A DNA stretch of 19,883 nt from Candidatus Thiodictyon intracellulare (GTDB taxonomy: Bacteria; Pseudomonadota; Gammaproteobacteria; Chromatiales; Chromatiaceae), in the NCBI GenBank assembly GCA_016292295.1, contig JADNEJ010000298.1, positions 1 through 19,883 of the forward strand, written 5' to 3'. Of this stretch, positions 1 through 7,881 are shown in pieces; position 1 is the stretch's first letter; each line of letters opens with the position of its first letter. The translations under genes and the position numbers were made by a program. The notes below the pieces were generated by a model. It was not told the DNA's origin. It did no database searches and was given only the letters and a program-made list of their open reading frames with translations.

Positions 1-83
1 TGGACTACCGTCTCGACAAGCACGAACTCGCCGAACTGCGTGCGGCCCACCGCGCTGCCCGGGACGTGCGCGAGGGGCATTGA
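1..83 (+). pseudogene. IS630-family transposase, 5' fragment (helix-turn-helix start)
   Basis: Reading from base 3, the strand encodes 26 residues ending at a TGA at 81-83, including LDKHELAELRAAHRAARDVR. This resembles the start of the N-terminal helix-turn-helix region of IS630-type transposases, which normally continues into a RIKAV-like segment. That continuation is absent: after the stop the sequence changes to unrelated IS66-like coding in another frame. The piece is cut by the window edge on the left. A minus-strand piece carrying the expected next part of the same domain lies near 1130-1250, so the two may come from one disrupted element. Family assignment is from memory of the family's sequence, not a search. 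Confidence 0.5.
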
Positions 84-574
84 TCACAAATCCGCTCAAG
101 GCCGGCCGGCCCATGTGGGTTTGCGCGCGCAAGACCTTGTTTTACAAAAAAACGGCGACGCCGGGACTGAACAAGGTGGGCGGAATTATGATCAAGGCCA
201 ATCTGATTCGCTCGGTTGAGGTCATGCGGCAGGTGCTCGGTGAGACCTTCAACGGCTGGTTGATGAGCGACGGCTTCTGGGCCTATCGCGACCTGGATCA
301 ACGGCTGCGCTGCCTGGCCCATCTCATCCGCAAGGCCCAGGTGCTGGAAGATGGCTTGGAGCCGGCGGCCAAACGCTGCGGCACCGACCTCCTGACGGTG
401 ATCGCGATGCTCAACGCCCTGCTGGATGAGTGCCTGCGTCAGGTCAATGCGCCGCATGAGAAAATGCGTGCGCTGGCGTGCGAGTTGCTCAACGACTGGG
501 ACACCTTCTGGGTGGTGCTCGACCATCCGGAGCTACCGTTGACTAACAATGAGGCCCAGCGCGCCCTGCGCCTC
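80..574 (+). pseudogene. IS66-family transposase (TnpC) internal fragment
   Basis: An open frame beginning at a TTG (80) carries IS66 DDE transposase hallmarks: LMSDGFWAYRDLDQRLRCLA (residues 61-80), HLIRKAQVLE, and LNDWDTFWVVLDHPELPLTNNEAQRALR near residues 137-164. In intact IS66 transposases the NNEAxRALR motif, which holds the last catalytic glutamate, is followed by a region starting with an arginine-rich IARR-like segment. Here the frame instead runs into an IS4-like transposase at about 575. The large N-terminal part (leucine-zipper and zinc-binding region) and part of the middle between GTDLL and PHEK are also missing. The first 40 or so residues are not recognisable. It is a transposase relic and cannot be active. 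Confidence 0.75.
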
Positions 575-1332
575 GGTGGCAGGATCTACGTTGAGTGGGA
601 CCCGCAGGCCACCGTCACCCCACTTGGGCAGCTGCCATTCTTCACCGAATTTCTCCAAGTGAGCGGGCTCTTCGATCCCTGGGTAAATAGTTGCCCATTG
701 GTACTCACCAGCTCTAATGCGCCGAGCACGCAGGATGTATACTCAGCTAATGCCAAATTTTCGGTTTCCTCACCGACTGGTTATTTTAAAATTCTCCGTC
801 AGAAAGGAGCGCAAGTCGTTCTGATACTCACCCGGGTTGCTGAAGAAGTCTGCGCAGACTTTGCGAAACCCGCCAAATAATTCGTAATACTTGATTATGC
901 AGATCTGTTTTCTTAAAAAATTTCTATAGCCGCTCAATAAAATTCAAATTGGGCGCATAAGGTGAAAGAAAGACAAGCTTGATACGGGAATCCTTGATGT
1001 AATCTTGAACCGCTTTGGAGCGGTAGTAGCGAGCGTTGTCGCAAATGACGTAGATCCAGGTCGCTACGGCGTAGATTTGCTCAAGTTGCTGGAACAGGGC
1101 GATCGTTGAAGTTCCCCTGGTAGGCCATGTGCAACAAACCGGGCAGACCGCCATGCTGATAGCGCCGAAAATGGTCGCGCACGGTGTTGGAGTCGACCAG
1201 CAGGACTTCGGCAACCTGCTCTGCCGACCAGCCGCCCGCCAGCGACACGAGTCAATCCTCTCCGGCCACCAGCGCTACGCTCACATCAGCGCCTTGCGGG
1301 GCGACACCATCAATCCCGCGGTAACCGTTTAG
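575..1332 (+). pseudogene. IS4-like transposase N-terminal fragment, split by an IS630 insertion
   Basis: Bases 575-739 encode GGRIYVEWDPQATVTPLGQ followed by LPFFTEFLQVSGLFDPWV and SSNAPSTQDV, which I recognise as the start of a group of IS4-superfamily transposases. The reading resumes at about 1252-1332 with SILSGHQRYAHISALRGDTI, the expected continuation of that N-terminus. The 510 bases between are a minus-strand IS630 remnant. About five or six codons expected between the two halves are missing, and the frame ends at a TAG (1330-1332), so the catalytic part is absent. The left half is joined in frame to an IS66 fragment, so at least three elements are nested or fused here. The superfamily name is from memory. 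Confidence 0.6.
740..1250 (-). mobile_element. IS630-family element remnant, copy 1 (internally deleted)
   Basis: On the minus strand, TSTIALFQQLEQIYAVATWI continues into YVICDNARYYRSKAVQDYIK and LVFLSPYAPNLNFIERL: the second catalytic Asp (in CDNARYYRS) and the terminal Glu (NFIERL) of the IS630 DDE domain. The next codon, a conserved Trp in ERLWK, is a TAG (926-924). Upstream (about 1250-1120, minus) another frame gives LAGGWSAEQVAEVLLVDSNT and VRDHFRRYQHGGLPGLL, the helix-turn-helix part. The region between the two, with the first catalytic Asp, is deleted. The left end starts TACTCAGCTAATGCC after a TA at 738-739, matching the TA target preference of IS630 elements. A second copy lies at 19436-19883. 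Confidence 0.75.
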
Positions 1333-1356
1333 CTCGACTTTGGCCATTTTAGGCGA

Positions 1357-1420
1357 CCCCGATCATCGTGCCAGCCGCGCCCGGCAATCGGGGGGCCAGG
1401 GTCCGCCGCGCGGACCCTGG
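1357..1420. repeat. GC-rich inverted repeats in IS debris
   Basis: Two adjacent dyads are visible. The first pairs CCCCGAT (1357-1363) with ATCGGGG (1387-1393). The second, at 1396-1420, is perfect, with 11-base arms (CCAGGGTCCGC and its complement) around a 3-base loop. Neither is followed by a T-run on either strand, so an intrinsic terminator is unlikely. They lie in a GC-rich stretch (about 1340-1500) with no recognisable gene. A REP-like repeat or the end of a lost mobile element are possible explanations. Confidence 0.55.
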
Positions 1421-1493
1421 AGGACCACGAAGCCAACTCGTCTGGTCCGGTCCGCTACGCGGCCCGGCGGCTCGGCACGCCGCGCGACGCTGC

Positions 1494-1736
1494 TCAGGCA
1501 ATCGCGGCCAGTTGCGCGAGCACGTGTTCCCAGGCGGGGCGGGAAATTACCACCTGATCCTGATCCGCGAGCGAGTTGACGTCATTCCCCTCAGCCAAAA
1601 TAGTGCGGCGCATGCGCGCCAGGCAGTCGGAAAAGGTAGCCTGCGGCTTGAGGTACCAGGCGGTTGAGCGTGGCAAGAACGGCACCAGCGCCGTTGTTTC
1701 AATTTCACCCGCTGAGTGAAGAATAAAATCGTTCAT
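1494..1736 (-). CDS. Small hypothetical protein, 80 aa
   Basis: I do not recognise this protein. The ATG (1736-1734) is preceded by AAGGAAG about seven bases upstream, a good ribosome binding site, and the frame is open for 80 codons to a TGA. It is mildly acidic with no obvious signal peptide or membrane span. The C-terminal third (QDQVVISRPAWEHVLAQLAA) looks like a strand followed by an amphipathic helix. It sits alone between IS debris on its 3' side and a dead DUF4124 gene on its 5' side, in the place where ntrB would be expected after glnA in related genomes. It shows no similarity I know to NtrB. It may be IS-associated cargo, a solitary antitoxin-like protein or a chance frame; the ribosome binding site favours a real gene. 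Confidence 0.45.
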   Translation of the reverse strand: MNDFILHSAGEIETTALVPFLPRSTAWYLKPQATFSDCLARMRRTILAEGNDVNSLADQDQVVISRPAWEHVLAQLAAIA

Positions 1737-1772
1737 ACGTACTTCCTTGCGTATATATTTCAGAATATTAAA

Positions 1773-1955
1773 TCATATCGCCCAAGGGCAAACGTCAGCC
1801 ACCGACGGCTTGGGGAGCTTGACTCCGATGGTCTAGGCGTCGGGCTGTGGACGGTCGGAAAACTGGGTACGACCATCGTCATCGACTCATTTGAAGACCT
1901 GCGCGGACGCGCAGATCGACATGAAAAAGATAAGAAGTGGAAGTATCCTGATCAT
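1773..1955 (-). pseudogene. DUF4124-family periplasmic protein, inactivated by two nonsense codons
   Basis: From an ATG at 1955 the minus strand reads MIRILPLLIFFMSICASA, a clear signal peptide, then QVFK, a TGA (1889-1887), and VDDDGRTQFSDRPQPDA ending at a TAG (1835-1833). The stop falls exactly where DUF4124 proteins have their near-invariant Trp in the motif K-W-V-D-x-x-G-x-x-x-[FY]-S-D-R-P, so TGG to TGA is the simplest explanation. After the TAG the frame continues TIGVKLPKPSVADVC to a TGA at 1775-1773. A DUF4124 gene commonly lies between glnA and ntrBC in Gammaproteobacteria, so position supports the call. No clear ribosome binding site is seen. Function of the family is unknown. The gene lies downstream of glnA on the same strand. 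Confidence 0.7.
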
Positions 1956-2000
1956 CGACACAGGATAGTCGAGTCCGGCCACAGACTCAACGTGGAGGCG

Positions 2001-2051
2001 GCACCCCGTTCAGGGCACCGCCGGCGCGGCGGGGACGAGCCCCCGGGGTGC
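2001..2051 (-). repeat. GC-rich dyad at the 3' end of glnA
   Basis: GCACCCC (2001-2007) and GGGGTGC (2045-2051) are exact complements bracketing a very GC-rich 37-base stretch that contains further complementary runs (CCCCGGGG at 2041-2048). On the glnA strand this would form a long stem right at the stop codon. No U-run follows, so it may slow or protect the 3' end rather than act as a simple intrinsic terminator. This is inference. Confidence 0.35.
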
Positions 2052-3454
2052 TAGAGGCTGTAGTAGAGGTCGAACTCGACCGGATGGGTGGTCATGCGCA
2101 GCCGCGTAACTTCGTGCATCTTCAGCGCAATGTAGGCGTCGATCAGGTCATCGGTAAAGACACCACTCGCGGTTAGAAACTCTCTGTCCTTGTCGAGCTC
2201 GGCGAGAGCCATATCAAGTGAATGACACACGGTCGGGATTGTTTTTTCATCTTCTGGCGGCAGGTCGTAGAGGTCCTTGTCCATCGGATCGCCTGGGTGG
2301 ATCTTGTTCTGAATCCCGTCGAGCCCGGCAAGCATCATAGCCGCAAACGAAAGATATGGGTTACCCGTGCAATCCGGGAAACGGACCTCGATCCGGCGGG
2401 CCTTGGGGCTGGACACATGCGGGATACGGATCGACGCCGAGCGGTTACGGGCCGAGTAGGCGAGCATCACCGGGGCCTCGAAGCCGGGAACCAGACGTTT
2501 GTAGGAGTTGGTCGAGGCATTGGTGAAGGCATTCAAGGCCCGGGCGTGCTTGATGATGCCGCCGATGTAGTAGAACGCCATCTCGGACAGACCGCCGTAC
2601 TTGTCTCCGGAAAACAGGTTCACCCCATCCTTGCTGAGCGACTGGTGGACATGCATACCGGTGCCGTTGTCGCCGACCATCGGCTTGGGCATGAAGGTGA
2701 CGGTCTTGCCCCAACCGTGGGCGACATTCCAGCAAACATACTTTTGAATCTGGTTCCAGTCCGCCCGCTTGACTAGGGACGTGAACTGGGTGCCGATCTC
2801 GCACTGACCCGCGGTTGCCACCTCGTGGTGATGCACCTCGACCGGCACACCCATCTCTTCGAGGGCCAGACACATGGCGGCGCGCAGATCGTTCAGGGAA
2901 TCGACTGGCGGCACCGGGAAATAACCGCCCTTGACTCCGGGCCGATGCCCCATGTTCCCGTCCTCAAAGACGCGCTCGGAGTTCCACTCGGCCTCGTCGG
3001 AGTCGACTTTGTAGAAACACCCGCCCATGTTCGCGCCCCAACGGACGTCGTCGAACACAAAGAACTCGAGTTCTGGGCCGAAAAAAGCGGTGTCGGCGAT
3101 GCCGGTCGACTTCAGGTAGACCTCGGCGCGCTTGGCGACGGAACGTGGATCACGTTCGTAGCCCTGCATGGTGTTCGGCTCAAGGATGTCACAGCGGATA
3201 ATCAGAGTATTTTCGTCGGCAAAGGGGTCCATCACGGCGGTGGATGCCTCGGGCATCAACACCATGTCAGACTCTTGGATGCCTTTCCAACCCGCGATCG
3301 AGGAGCCATCGAACATCTTGCCGTCCTTGAACATGTCCTCGTCGACAAGCGCCGCGGGCATGGACACGTGCTGCTCCTTGCCCCTGGTATCCGTAAAGCG
3401 AAGGTCAACGAACTTGACCTCATGTTCTTTGATCATCTTCAGGACATCTGCCAT
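2051..3454 (-). CDS. glnA: Glutamine synthetase, type I
   Basis: Makes glutamine from glutamate, ammonia and ATP in the cytoplasm, the main ammonia-assimilation step; the active enzyme is a dodecamer. The 467 residues match the usual length of about 469. The N-terminal beta-grasp part ([19 protein letters not shown]) contains the Asp-50 loop region ([11 protein letters not shown]). The catalytic domain shows [12 protein letters not shown] (metal-binding Glu), [14 protein letters not shown], the [17 protein letters not shown] segment, the ATP-site NRSASIRIP, and [13 protein letters not shown]. Tyr-396 in DLYDLPPED is the adenylylation site used by GlnE, so the enzyme should be under the covalent control typical of Gammaproteobacteria. 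GGAG lies about 10 bases before the ATG. The next gene downstream is a dead DUF4124 gene, and ntrBC, often next, are not found here. Confidence 0.98.
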   Translation of the reverse strand: MADVLKMIKEHEVKFVDLRFTDTRGKEQHVSMPAALVDEDMFKDGKMFDGSSIAGWKGIQESDMVLMPEASTAVMDPFADENTLIIRCDILEPNTMQGYERDPRSVAKRAEVYLKSTGIADTAFFGPELEFFVFDDVRWGANMGGCFYKVDSDEAEWNSERVFEDGNMGHRPGVKGGYFPVPPVDSLNDLRAAMCLALEEMGVPVEVHHHEVATAGQCEIGTQFTSLVKRADWNQIQKYVCWNVAHGWGKTVTFMPKPMVGDNGTGMHVHQSLSKDGVNLFSGDKYGGLSEMAFYYIGGIIKHARALNAFTNASTNSYKRLVPGFEAPVMLAYSARNRSASIRIPHVSSPKARRIEVRFPDCTGNPYLSFAAMMLAGLDGIQNKIHPGDPMDKDLYDLPPEDEKTIPTVCHSLDMALAELDKDREFLTASGVFTDDLIDAYIALKMHEVTRLRMTTHPVEFDLYYSL

Positions 3455-3917
3455 CGAATCTACTCCAAATACTGGCTGGATAAAATGGTGCGGCTCGCCG
3501 TGGGAGCGGCGAGGGGTGGTTTTGACTTGCCGACGTCCGCGCCCGTGAGCGAGCGAGCGTAACAGGTCGACGCAAGCACTGCACGCCCGACCCGCTGAAC
3601 GACCCGGCGACCCGGATTCCGCCCCTTGTGGACATGAACTCGAGAACGATCGTACTCAGCGGGCACGGCGATCCGTCGCAAGGGTTAAGCACTATTCGCG
3701 CCAGCGGCAGCATCGGTGTCTGCTACGGACACCTACCCAGAGCGGGTTCACCAGGACTACCTGTTTGGTCACTAAGAGATCGGTTGCCCGGCTCTCCTGC
3801 AACCCCCGACTGGTCTCATCGAGAACCGAGGATGGTATTTTTACGCCTTTTGCGCCGCCGCACGTGGCTGCCCCGGATGCCCAGTTGAACGCACCGAAAC
3901 GGACGGACTCTTTGATA

Positions 3918-3940
3918 GTGTGCATCACAGTAGTGCACAC
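3918..3940. promoter_or_regulatory. Putative NtrC-binding dyad upstream of glnA
   Basis: GTGTGCA (3918-3924) and TGCACAC (3934-3940) are exact complements separated by nine bases. The central 17-mer TGCATCACAGTAGTGCA agrees at 13 of 17 positions with the enteric NtrC site TGCACCAAAATGGTGCA, including both outer TGCA blocks. It lies about 465 bp before the glnA start, within enhancer range. No strong sigma-54 promoter is visible between it and glnA; the best -12 match is TTGC on the minus strand (3681-3678) with a poor -24 element. Confidence 0.4.
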
Positions 3941-3970
3941 GCTTGTTTCGGTAGGCTCCGGCGCACGCAG

Positions 3971-4008
3971 CGGTTAAGGGACATCGCCACGGTTAAGGGA
4001 CATCGCCA
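3971..4008. repeat. Tandem 19-bp direct repeat
   Basis: The unit CGGTTAAGGGACATCGCCA occurs twice without a gap or mismatch (3971-3989 and 3990-4008), in the intergenic region between the NtrC-like dyad and glyQ. It is not inside a gene. The exact identity suggests recent slippage or selection for a repeated protein-binding site. Confidence 0.9.
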
Positions 4009-4080
4009 CGCCGAGATCAAAGGTTCTGCAATTAAGACGCCAACCTCGAAAATGGCTGCGGCCCGATCGCTGCAAACTAG

Positions 4081-4110
4081 TTCCAACCCAAGCGGCATAA
4101 CAGATATACT
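4081..4110 (+). promoter_or_regulatory. Candidate sigma-70 promoter for glyQS
   Basis: TATACT (4105-4110) is one base from the -10 consensus and lies 18 bases after TTCCAA (4081-4086), a weak -35. Transcription would start near 4117 and leave a leader of about 165 nt before the glyQ TTG. The -35 is poor, so this is a weak call. Confidence 0.3.
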
Positions 4111-4281
4111 CTCTCCTTTTACTTTGCCAAGGCCATGATCATAATTCCGCCCACCTTGTTCAGTCCAGGCGTCGCCGCTCTCTTTCAGAACATGGTCTTG
4201 TGCGCGTACACTCACATTGAAAATCAGGTATTTTGCGGATTTGTGATTAAGGTCCTTTACGAGCGTGGTAGGGGGTACAGC

Positions 4282-5187
4282 TTGAATATCGAGCCGGTTG
4301 ACGTTTCCAGCTTCCAGGGTCTCATTTTTGCGTTGCAGCGCTATTGGACCGGTTTCGGCTGCGTGATGGTGCAGCCCCATGATATGGAGGTAGGCGCTGG
4401 CACCTTTCATCCGGCTACCTTTTTGCGGTCCATCGGGCCGGAACCCTGGCGTACCGCCTACGTACAACCCTCGCGCCGCCCAACCGACGGTCGTTACGGA
4501 GACAACCCGAACCGGTTGCAGCACTACTACCAGTTTCAAGTCCTGCTGAAACCGGCCCCGCTCGACATTCAGGATCTCTATCTGGATTCTCTGCGGTACC
4601 TTGGGATCGATCCGCTTGTGCATGACATCCGTTTCGTCGAGGACAACTGGGAGTCTCCCACGCTTGGCGCCTGGGGGCTCGGCTGGGAGGTTTGGCTCAA
4701 TGGCATGGAGGTGACACAGTTTACCTATTTTCAACAGGTTGGTGGACTTGATTGTCGACCGGTCAGCGGTGAGATCACCTATGGCCTCGAGCGCATCGCG
4801 ATGTACCTGCAGTCGGTCGAGAGCGTTTATGACCTGGCCTGGAGCCACTCCGAGTTCGGCACCGTTACTTACTGGGACGTCTTCCATCAGAATGAGGTGG
4901 AGCAATCGACCTACAACTTTGAGAAGGCCGAGGTTCCGGCGCTGTTGGCCGCCTTCGATGCCAGCGAACGGATTAGTCACCAACTCGTCGCTGACGGTCT
5001 TCCCCTGCCCGCGTACGAACAGGTACTCAAGGCATCGCACACCTTCAATCTGCTCGATGCGCGCGGGGCCATCTCTGTGACCGAACGGCAGCGGTTTATC
5101 CTGCGTGTCCGCGCGCTCGCACGAAGCGTCGCTCGCAGCTATTATGAACGCCGGGAATCCATCGGGTTTCCCATGCTTAAACAATGA
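4282..5187 (+). CDS. glyQ: Glycyl-tRNA synthetase alpha subunit
   Basis: Catalytic subunit of the bacterial alpha2-beta2 glycyl-tRNA synthetase, a class II enzyme that charges tRNA-Gly. The core [20 protein letters not shown] opens the protein, followed by [96 protein letters not shown] and [15 protein letters not shown] chose the TTG at 4282: it has a strong ribosome binding site (AGGGGG at 4270-4275) and gives 301 aa, close to the E. coli 303. The frame stays open back to an ATG at 4135, but those 49 residues resemble nothing in the family. The TGA overlaps the possible glyS ATG as ATGA, indicating translational coupling. Next to gyrB, as in Pseudomonas. Confidence 0.97.
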   Translation: MNIEPVDVSSFQGLIFALQRYWTGFGCVMVQPHDMEVGAGTFHPATFLRSIGPEPWRTAYVQPSRRPTDGRYGDNPNRLQHYYQFQVLLKPAPLDIQDLYLDSLRYLGIDPLVHDIRFVEDNWESPTLGAWGLGWEVWLNGMEVTQFTYFQQVGGLDCRPVSGEITYGLERIAMYLQSVESVYDLAWSHSEFGTVTYWDVFHQNEVEQSTYNFEKAEVPALLAAFDASERISHQLVADGLPLPAYEQVLKASHTFNLLDARGAISVTERQRFILRVRALARSVARSYYERRESIGFPMLKQ

Positions 5188-7280
5188 CTCCTGATCCGAG
5201 CGCGCACATGACCCAGGATCTTTTGATTGAAATCGGCACGGAGGAATTGCCTCCTGTCTCGCTCCATGGCTTAGCGAGCACCTTCGCTTGCGGGATTGCG
5301 GCCAAACTCACAGAGAACGGCATCGGCCACGGGCCGGCCACTTCTTTTTGCACCCCGCGGCGGCTTGCGGTACTGGTTGTTGGCGTCGAGACCCGGCAGG
5401 CACAGCGAGAGATCACCCGGCGCGGGCCTGCCGTCGTTGCCGCCTTCGGCCCGGAGGGAAATCCAACCAAAGCCCTTGAAGGGTTCGCCCGCTCCTGTGG
5501 GGTCGTGGTGACAGATCTAGCGCGCGAACAGTCAGAGAGGGGCGAGTGGGTCGTCTTTCGGACGATCGAGTCCGGACAGGCCACTTCGCAATTGCTGCCG
5601 CGAATGCTCGAACAGGTCCTGGCAGAGTTGCCCGTAGCCAAGCGCATGCGCTGGGGCACCGGCGATGCGGAGTTCGTTCGTCCCGTACACTGGGTCTGCA
5701 TCGTTCTTGGGGATAAAGCCGTGCCGGCGCAGGTCCTTGGGGTTTATGCAGGAAGCGAAACCTTCGGGCACCGCTTCCATGCGCCAGGCCCGCTGAGGGT
5801 TACGCATGCGTCACTGTATCCACAGTTACTGCGAGAACGGGGCTTTGTCGAACCATCCTTTGAACAGCGGCGCGCACTCATCGTCGCGCAAGTCCAACAA
5901 CTCGCAACGACTCATCGCGTCACAGCGGACCTACCACCTGGGCTGGTCGACGAAGTGACGGCCCTCGTGGAGTGGCCCACTGCCATCTTCGGGTCATTTG
6001 ATGAAAGCTTCTTGTCGGTTCCCGCCGAGGTGCTCATTGAAACCATGGAGAAGAATCAAAAGTACTTCCCGGTGCGGGATGCAGACGGGCGTCTGCAAGC
6101 AAGTTTCATTGCCGTTTCCAACATCGAAAGCAAGTGCCCAGAGCAGGTTATACAAGGAAATGAGCGTGTGATCCGACCCCGGTTCGCGGATGCGCAATTC
6201 TTTTGGCGGCAGGGCTTGCAACAACCCCTTGATGCGTATTTCGACCGTTTGGAGTCCGTGGTCTTCCAGGATAAGCTCGGTTCCGTCGCTGACCGGGGCA
6301 GGCGCGTTGGCACGCTCGGCAATTTGATTGCCGGCGCGACGGGGGACGACCCGCAGTTGGTGGAGCGAGCGGCAATGCTCGCCAAGTGCGACTTGGCGAC
6401 GACAATGGTGACCGAATTCCCGAGCCTTCAGGGGATCATAGGGCGCTATTATGCTGAACATTCCGGAGAGGCCTCGGCGGTATGCGCAGCCATTGAAGAA
6501 CAGTATCTGCCTCGCTACGGTGGCGACGCTCTGCCGCCCAGAGGTTGTGGTCTGGTGCTGGCGCTCGCGGACCGCCTTGATCTGTTGATCGGGACCTTCG
6601 GTATCGGTATTACGCCAACTGGGGCGAAGGACCCCTATGGCTTGCGCCGAGCGTCTATTGCGGTGGTGCGAATACTTGTGGAATCTCCACTGGAGTTGGA
6701 CCTCAAGTGGCTTCTGGCGGCTACGGAGGCGAATTTTCCAGAGGGCGTTGTGGGTCCAGGTACCGCCGAGGCGGTCTTAGCTTACATCCTTGGTCGGCTG
6801 AATGGTTTCTATCAGGAACACGGCGTTTCTGCGGACAGTGTCGCTTCTGTCATTGCCGCCGGCGGTACTACGCTAAGCCAACTTGACCGACGTATTCGTG
6901 CAGTACAGGCGTTCCGCAGTCTTCCTGCCGCCCTCGCCTTAGCGGCTGCCAACAAGCGAATCAGCAACATCCTCGCCAAAAACGAGGGGTCGTTTGATTC
7001 GGCAGCCCAACCGGATTTGGGGTTGTTTTCTGACGATGCGGAATGGCACCTGTGGCAGCGCATATGCGAGTTGGAACAGGCGATTGAACCGCTGCTTCAG
7101 AGACAGGATTTTCCAGCGGTCCTTGGGAGACTCGCGGAACTGAGGGAGGACGCTAACCTGTTCTTTGAACAGGTGATGATCATGTCGAATGTCCCGTCAG
7201 TCCGAGAGAACAGATTGGTGCTTCTGAAGCGGCTACAGGCGCTTTTTATGAACGTGGCGGATATTTCTTTCTTGCATTGA
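5184..7280 (+). CDS. glyS: Glycyl-tRNA synthetase beta subunit
   Basis: Partner of GlyQ; the beta subunit binds tRNA-Gly and is needed for aminoacylation. The N-terminus [16 protein letters not shown] and the blocks [142 protein letters not shown] and [16 protein letters not shown] are diagnostic. The last 150 residues ([10 protein letters not shown] to [10 protein letters not shown]) form the helical anticodon-binding domain. The 698 residues include an eight-residue lead; starting at the ATG at 5208 gives 690 aa with the usual start (E. coli 689). The upstream ATG overlaps the glyQ stop as ATGA. Neither start has a strong ribosome binding site, which fits coupling to glyQ. Confidence 0.97.
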   Translation: MTPDPSAHMTQDLLIEIGTEELPPVSLHGLASTFACGIAAKLTENGIGHGPATSFCTPRRLAVLVVGVETRQAQREITRRGPAVVAAFGPEGNPTKALEGFARSCGVVVTDLAREQSERGEWVVFRTIESGQATSQLLPRMLEQVLAELPVAKRMRWGTGDAEFVRPVHWVCIVLGDKAVPAQVLGVYAGSETFGHRFHAPGPLRVTHASLYPQLLRERGFVEPSFEQRRALIVAQVQQLATTHRVTADLPPGLVDEVTALVEWPTAIFGSFDESFLSVPAEVLIETMEKNQKYFPVRDADGRLQASFIAVSNIESKCPEQVIQGNERVIRPRFADAQFFWRQGLQQPLDAYFDRLESVVFQDKLGSVADRGRRVGTLGNLIAGATGDDPQLVERAAMLAKCDLATTMVTEFPSLQGIIGRYYAEHSGEASAVCAAIEEQYLPRYGGDALPPRGCGLVLALADRLDLLIGTFGIGITPTGAKDPYGLRRASIAVVRILVESPLELDLKWLLAATEANFPEGVVGPGTAEAVLAYILGRLNGFYQEHGVSADSVASVIAAGGTTLSQLDRRIRAVQAFRSLPAALALAAANKRISNILAKNEGSFDSAAQPDLGLFSDDAEWHLWQRICELEQAIEPLLQRQDFPAVLGRLAELREDANLFFEQVMIMSNVPSVRENRLVLLKRLQALFMNVADISFLH

Positions 7281-7320
7281 GAAACAGTCCACATAGGGGG
7301 TCTACCAGTGATATCACGCT

Positions 7321-7881
7321 ATGGCGCGTGAACGGTTCGTCCTTCTCGACCGTGATGGAGTCATCAACCAGGACTCGGATGACTACATCCGCTGCGCGGC
7401 ACAATGGATGCCGATACCAGGTAGTATTGACGCCATCGCGGCATTGACTAGGGCTGGATTCAGGATTGCTATCGTCTCCAACCAATCGGGGCTCGCGCGC
7501 GGTCTGTTCGATCTTGGCGCGTTGAACGCCATGCACCGGAAATTGCGTGACCTGGCGTCGTTGTGGGGTGGTCGACTCGAGATGATCGTGTTTTGCCCGC
7601 ACGAATCTGGCGAACACTGCGCTTGTCGCAAGCCGCGGCCCGGGCTTCTGCGCAGTGTCAGCGACCGGACGGGGCTAGACCTGCACGGGCTGCCGTTCAT
7701 TGGGGATTCCATCAGCGACGTTCGAGCGGCAAGAGAGGCCGAGATGGCACCGATGCTGGTGAAAACCGGTAAGGGGCTGCGAACCTTAAGGCTGTGGGAA
7801 GCTGACTTGAAGGGTGTTCCTGTTTTTGATAACTTAACGGCTGCCGCGGACGAACTGATCAATCACTGGTGCCATTCTTGA
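7321..7881 (+). CDS. gmhB: D-glycero-beta-D-manno-heptose 1,7-bisphosphate 7-phosphatase
   Basis: HAD-superfamily phosphatase removing the 7-phosphate from heptose bisphosphate during synthesis of ADP-heptose for the LPS inner core. HAD motif I is LLDRDGVIN (nucleophile Asp-10, acid/base Asp-12), motif II is VSNQSG, the motif III lysine lies in CRKPRPGLL and motif IV is FIGDSISDVRAA. The Cys/His cluster CPHESGEHCACRKP is the zinc-binding loop typical of GmhB and separates it from histidinol phosphatases. Length (186 aa) matches E. coli GmhB (191). It follows glyS after 40 bp and overlaps plsC, the order found in Pseudomonas. The start is preceded only by a distant AGGGGG (about 24 bases), so initiation may be weak or coupled. 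Confidence 0.93.
   Translation: MARERFVLLDRDGVINQDSDDYIRCAAQWMPIPGSIDAIAALTRAGFRIAIVSNQSGLARGLFDLGALNAMHRKLRDLASLWGGRLEMIVFCPHESGEHCACRKPRPGLLRSVSDRTGLDLHGLPFIGDSISDVRAAREAEMAPMLVKTGKGLRTLRLWEADLKGVPVFDNLTAAADELINHWCHS

Larger units (their letters stand above)
3455..4281. other. Divergent intergenic region between glnA and glyQ (827 bp)
   Basis: No convincing gene is seen on either strand. Short frames here have no recognisable motifs or ribosome binding sites, and the in-frame extension upstream of glyQ does not resemble any GlyQ N-terminus. The region holds a 23-bp dyad resembling an NtrC site (3918-3940), a 19-bp exact tandem duplication (3971-4008) and a possible sigma-70 promoter towards glyQ near 4081-4110. 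Its length is unusual in an otherwise compact cluster. It may contain regulatory DNA, an unrecognised small RNA or remains of lost genes. Confidence 0.6.

Noticed and set aside
1252..1347. 31-codon minus-strand frame starting MAKVELNGYRG
   Set aside because: No ribosome binding site or family match, and it is antisense to the IS4-like fragment, which explains the sequence better.
1773..1955. UGA read as Trp (alternative genetic code), suggested by TGA at Trp positions in the DUF4124 gene and IS630 copy 2
   Set aside because: glyQ, glyS and yidC end with TGA, and intact genes use TGG for Trp. The relics also contain TAG and TAA, so ordinary decay is simpler.
1716..2054. Plus-strand frame of 112 codons across the DUF4124 region
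   Set aside because: The minus strand encodes a recognisable signal peptide and DUF4124 core; the plus frame has no family features or ribosome binding site.
3572..3588. Sigma-54 promoter for glnA (minus-strand TTGC with an upstream GG)
   Set aside because: The GG and GC elements are 14 rather than 12 bases apart, and the -24 block matches poorly.
3925..5184. Long minus-strand open frame of 419 codons over glyQ
   Set aside because: It is antisense to an unmistakable glyQ, has no recognisable domain and extends into intergenic DNA; it is a shadow of GC-rich coding.
5816..5824. Near-match DnaA box GTATCCACA in glyS
   Set aside because: A single imperfect site inside a coding region about 7 kb from dnaA is expected by chance.
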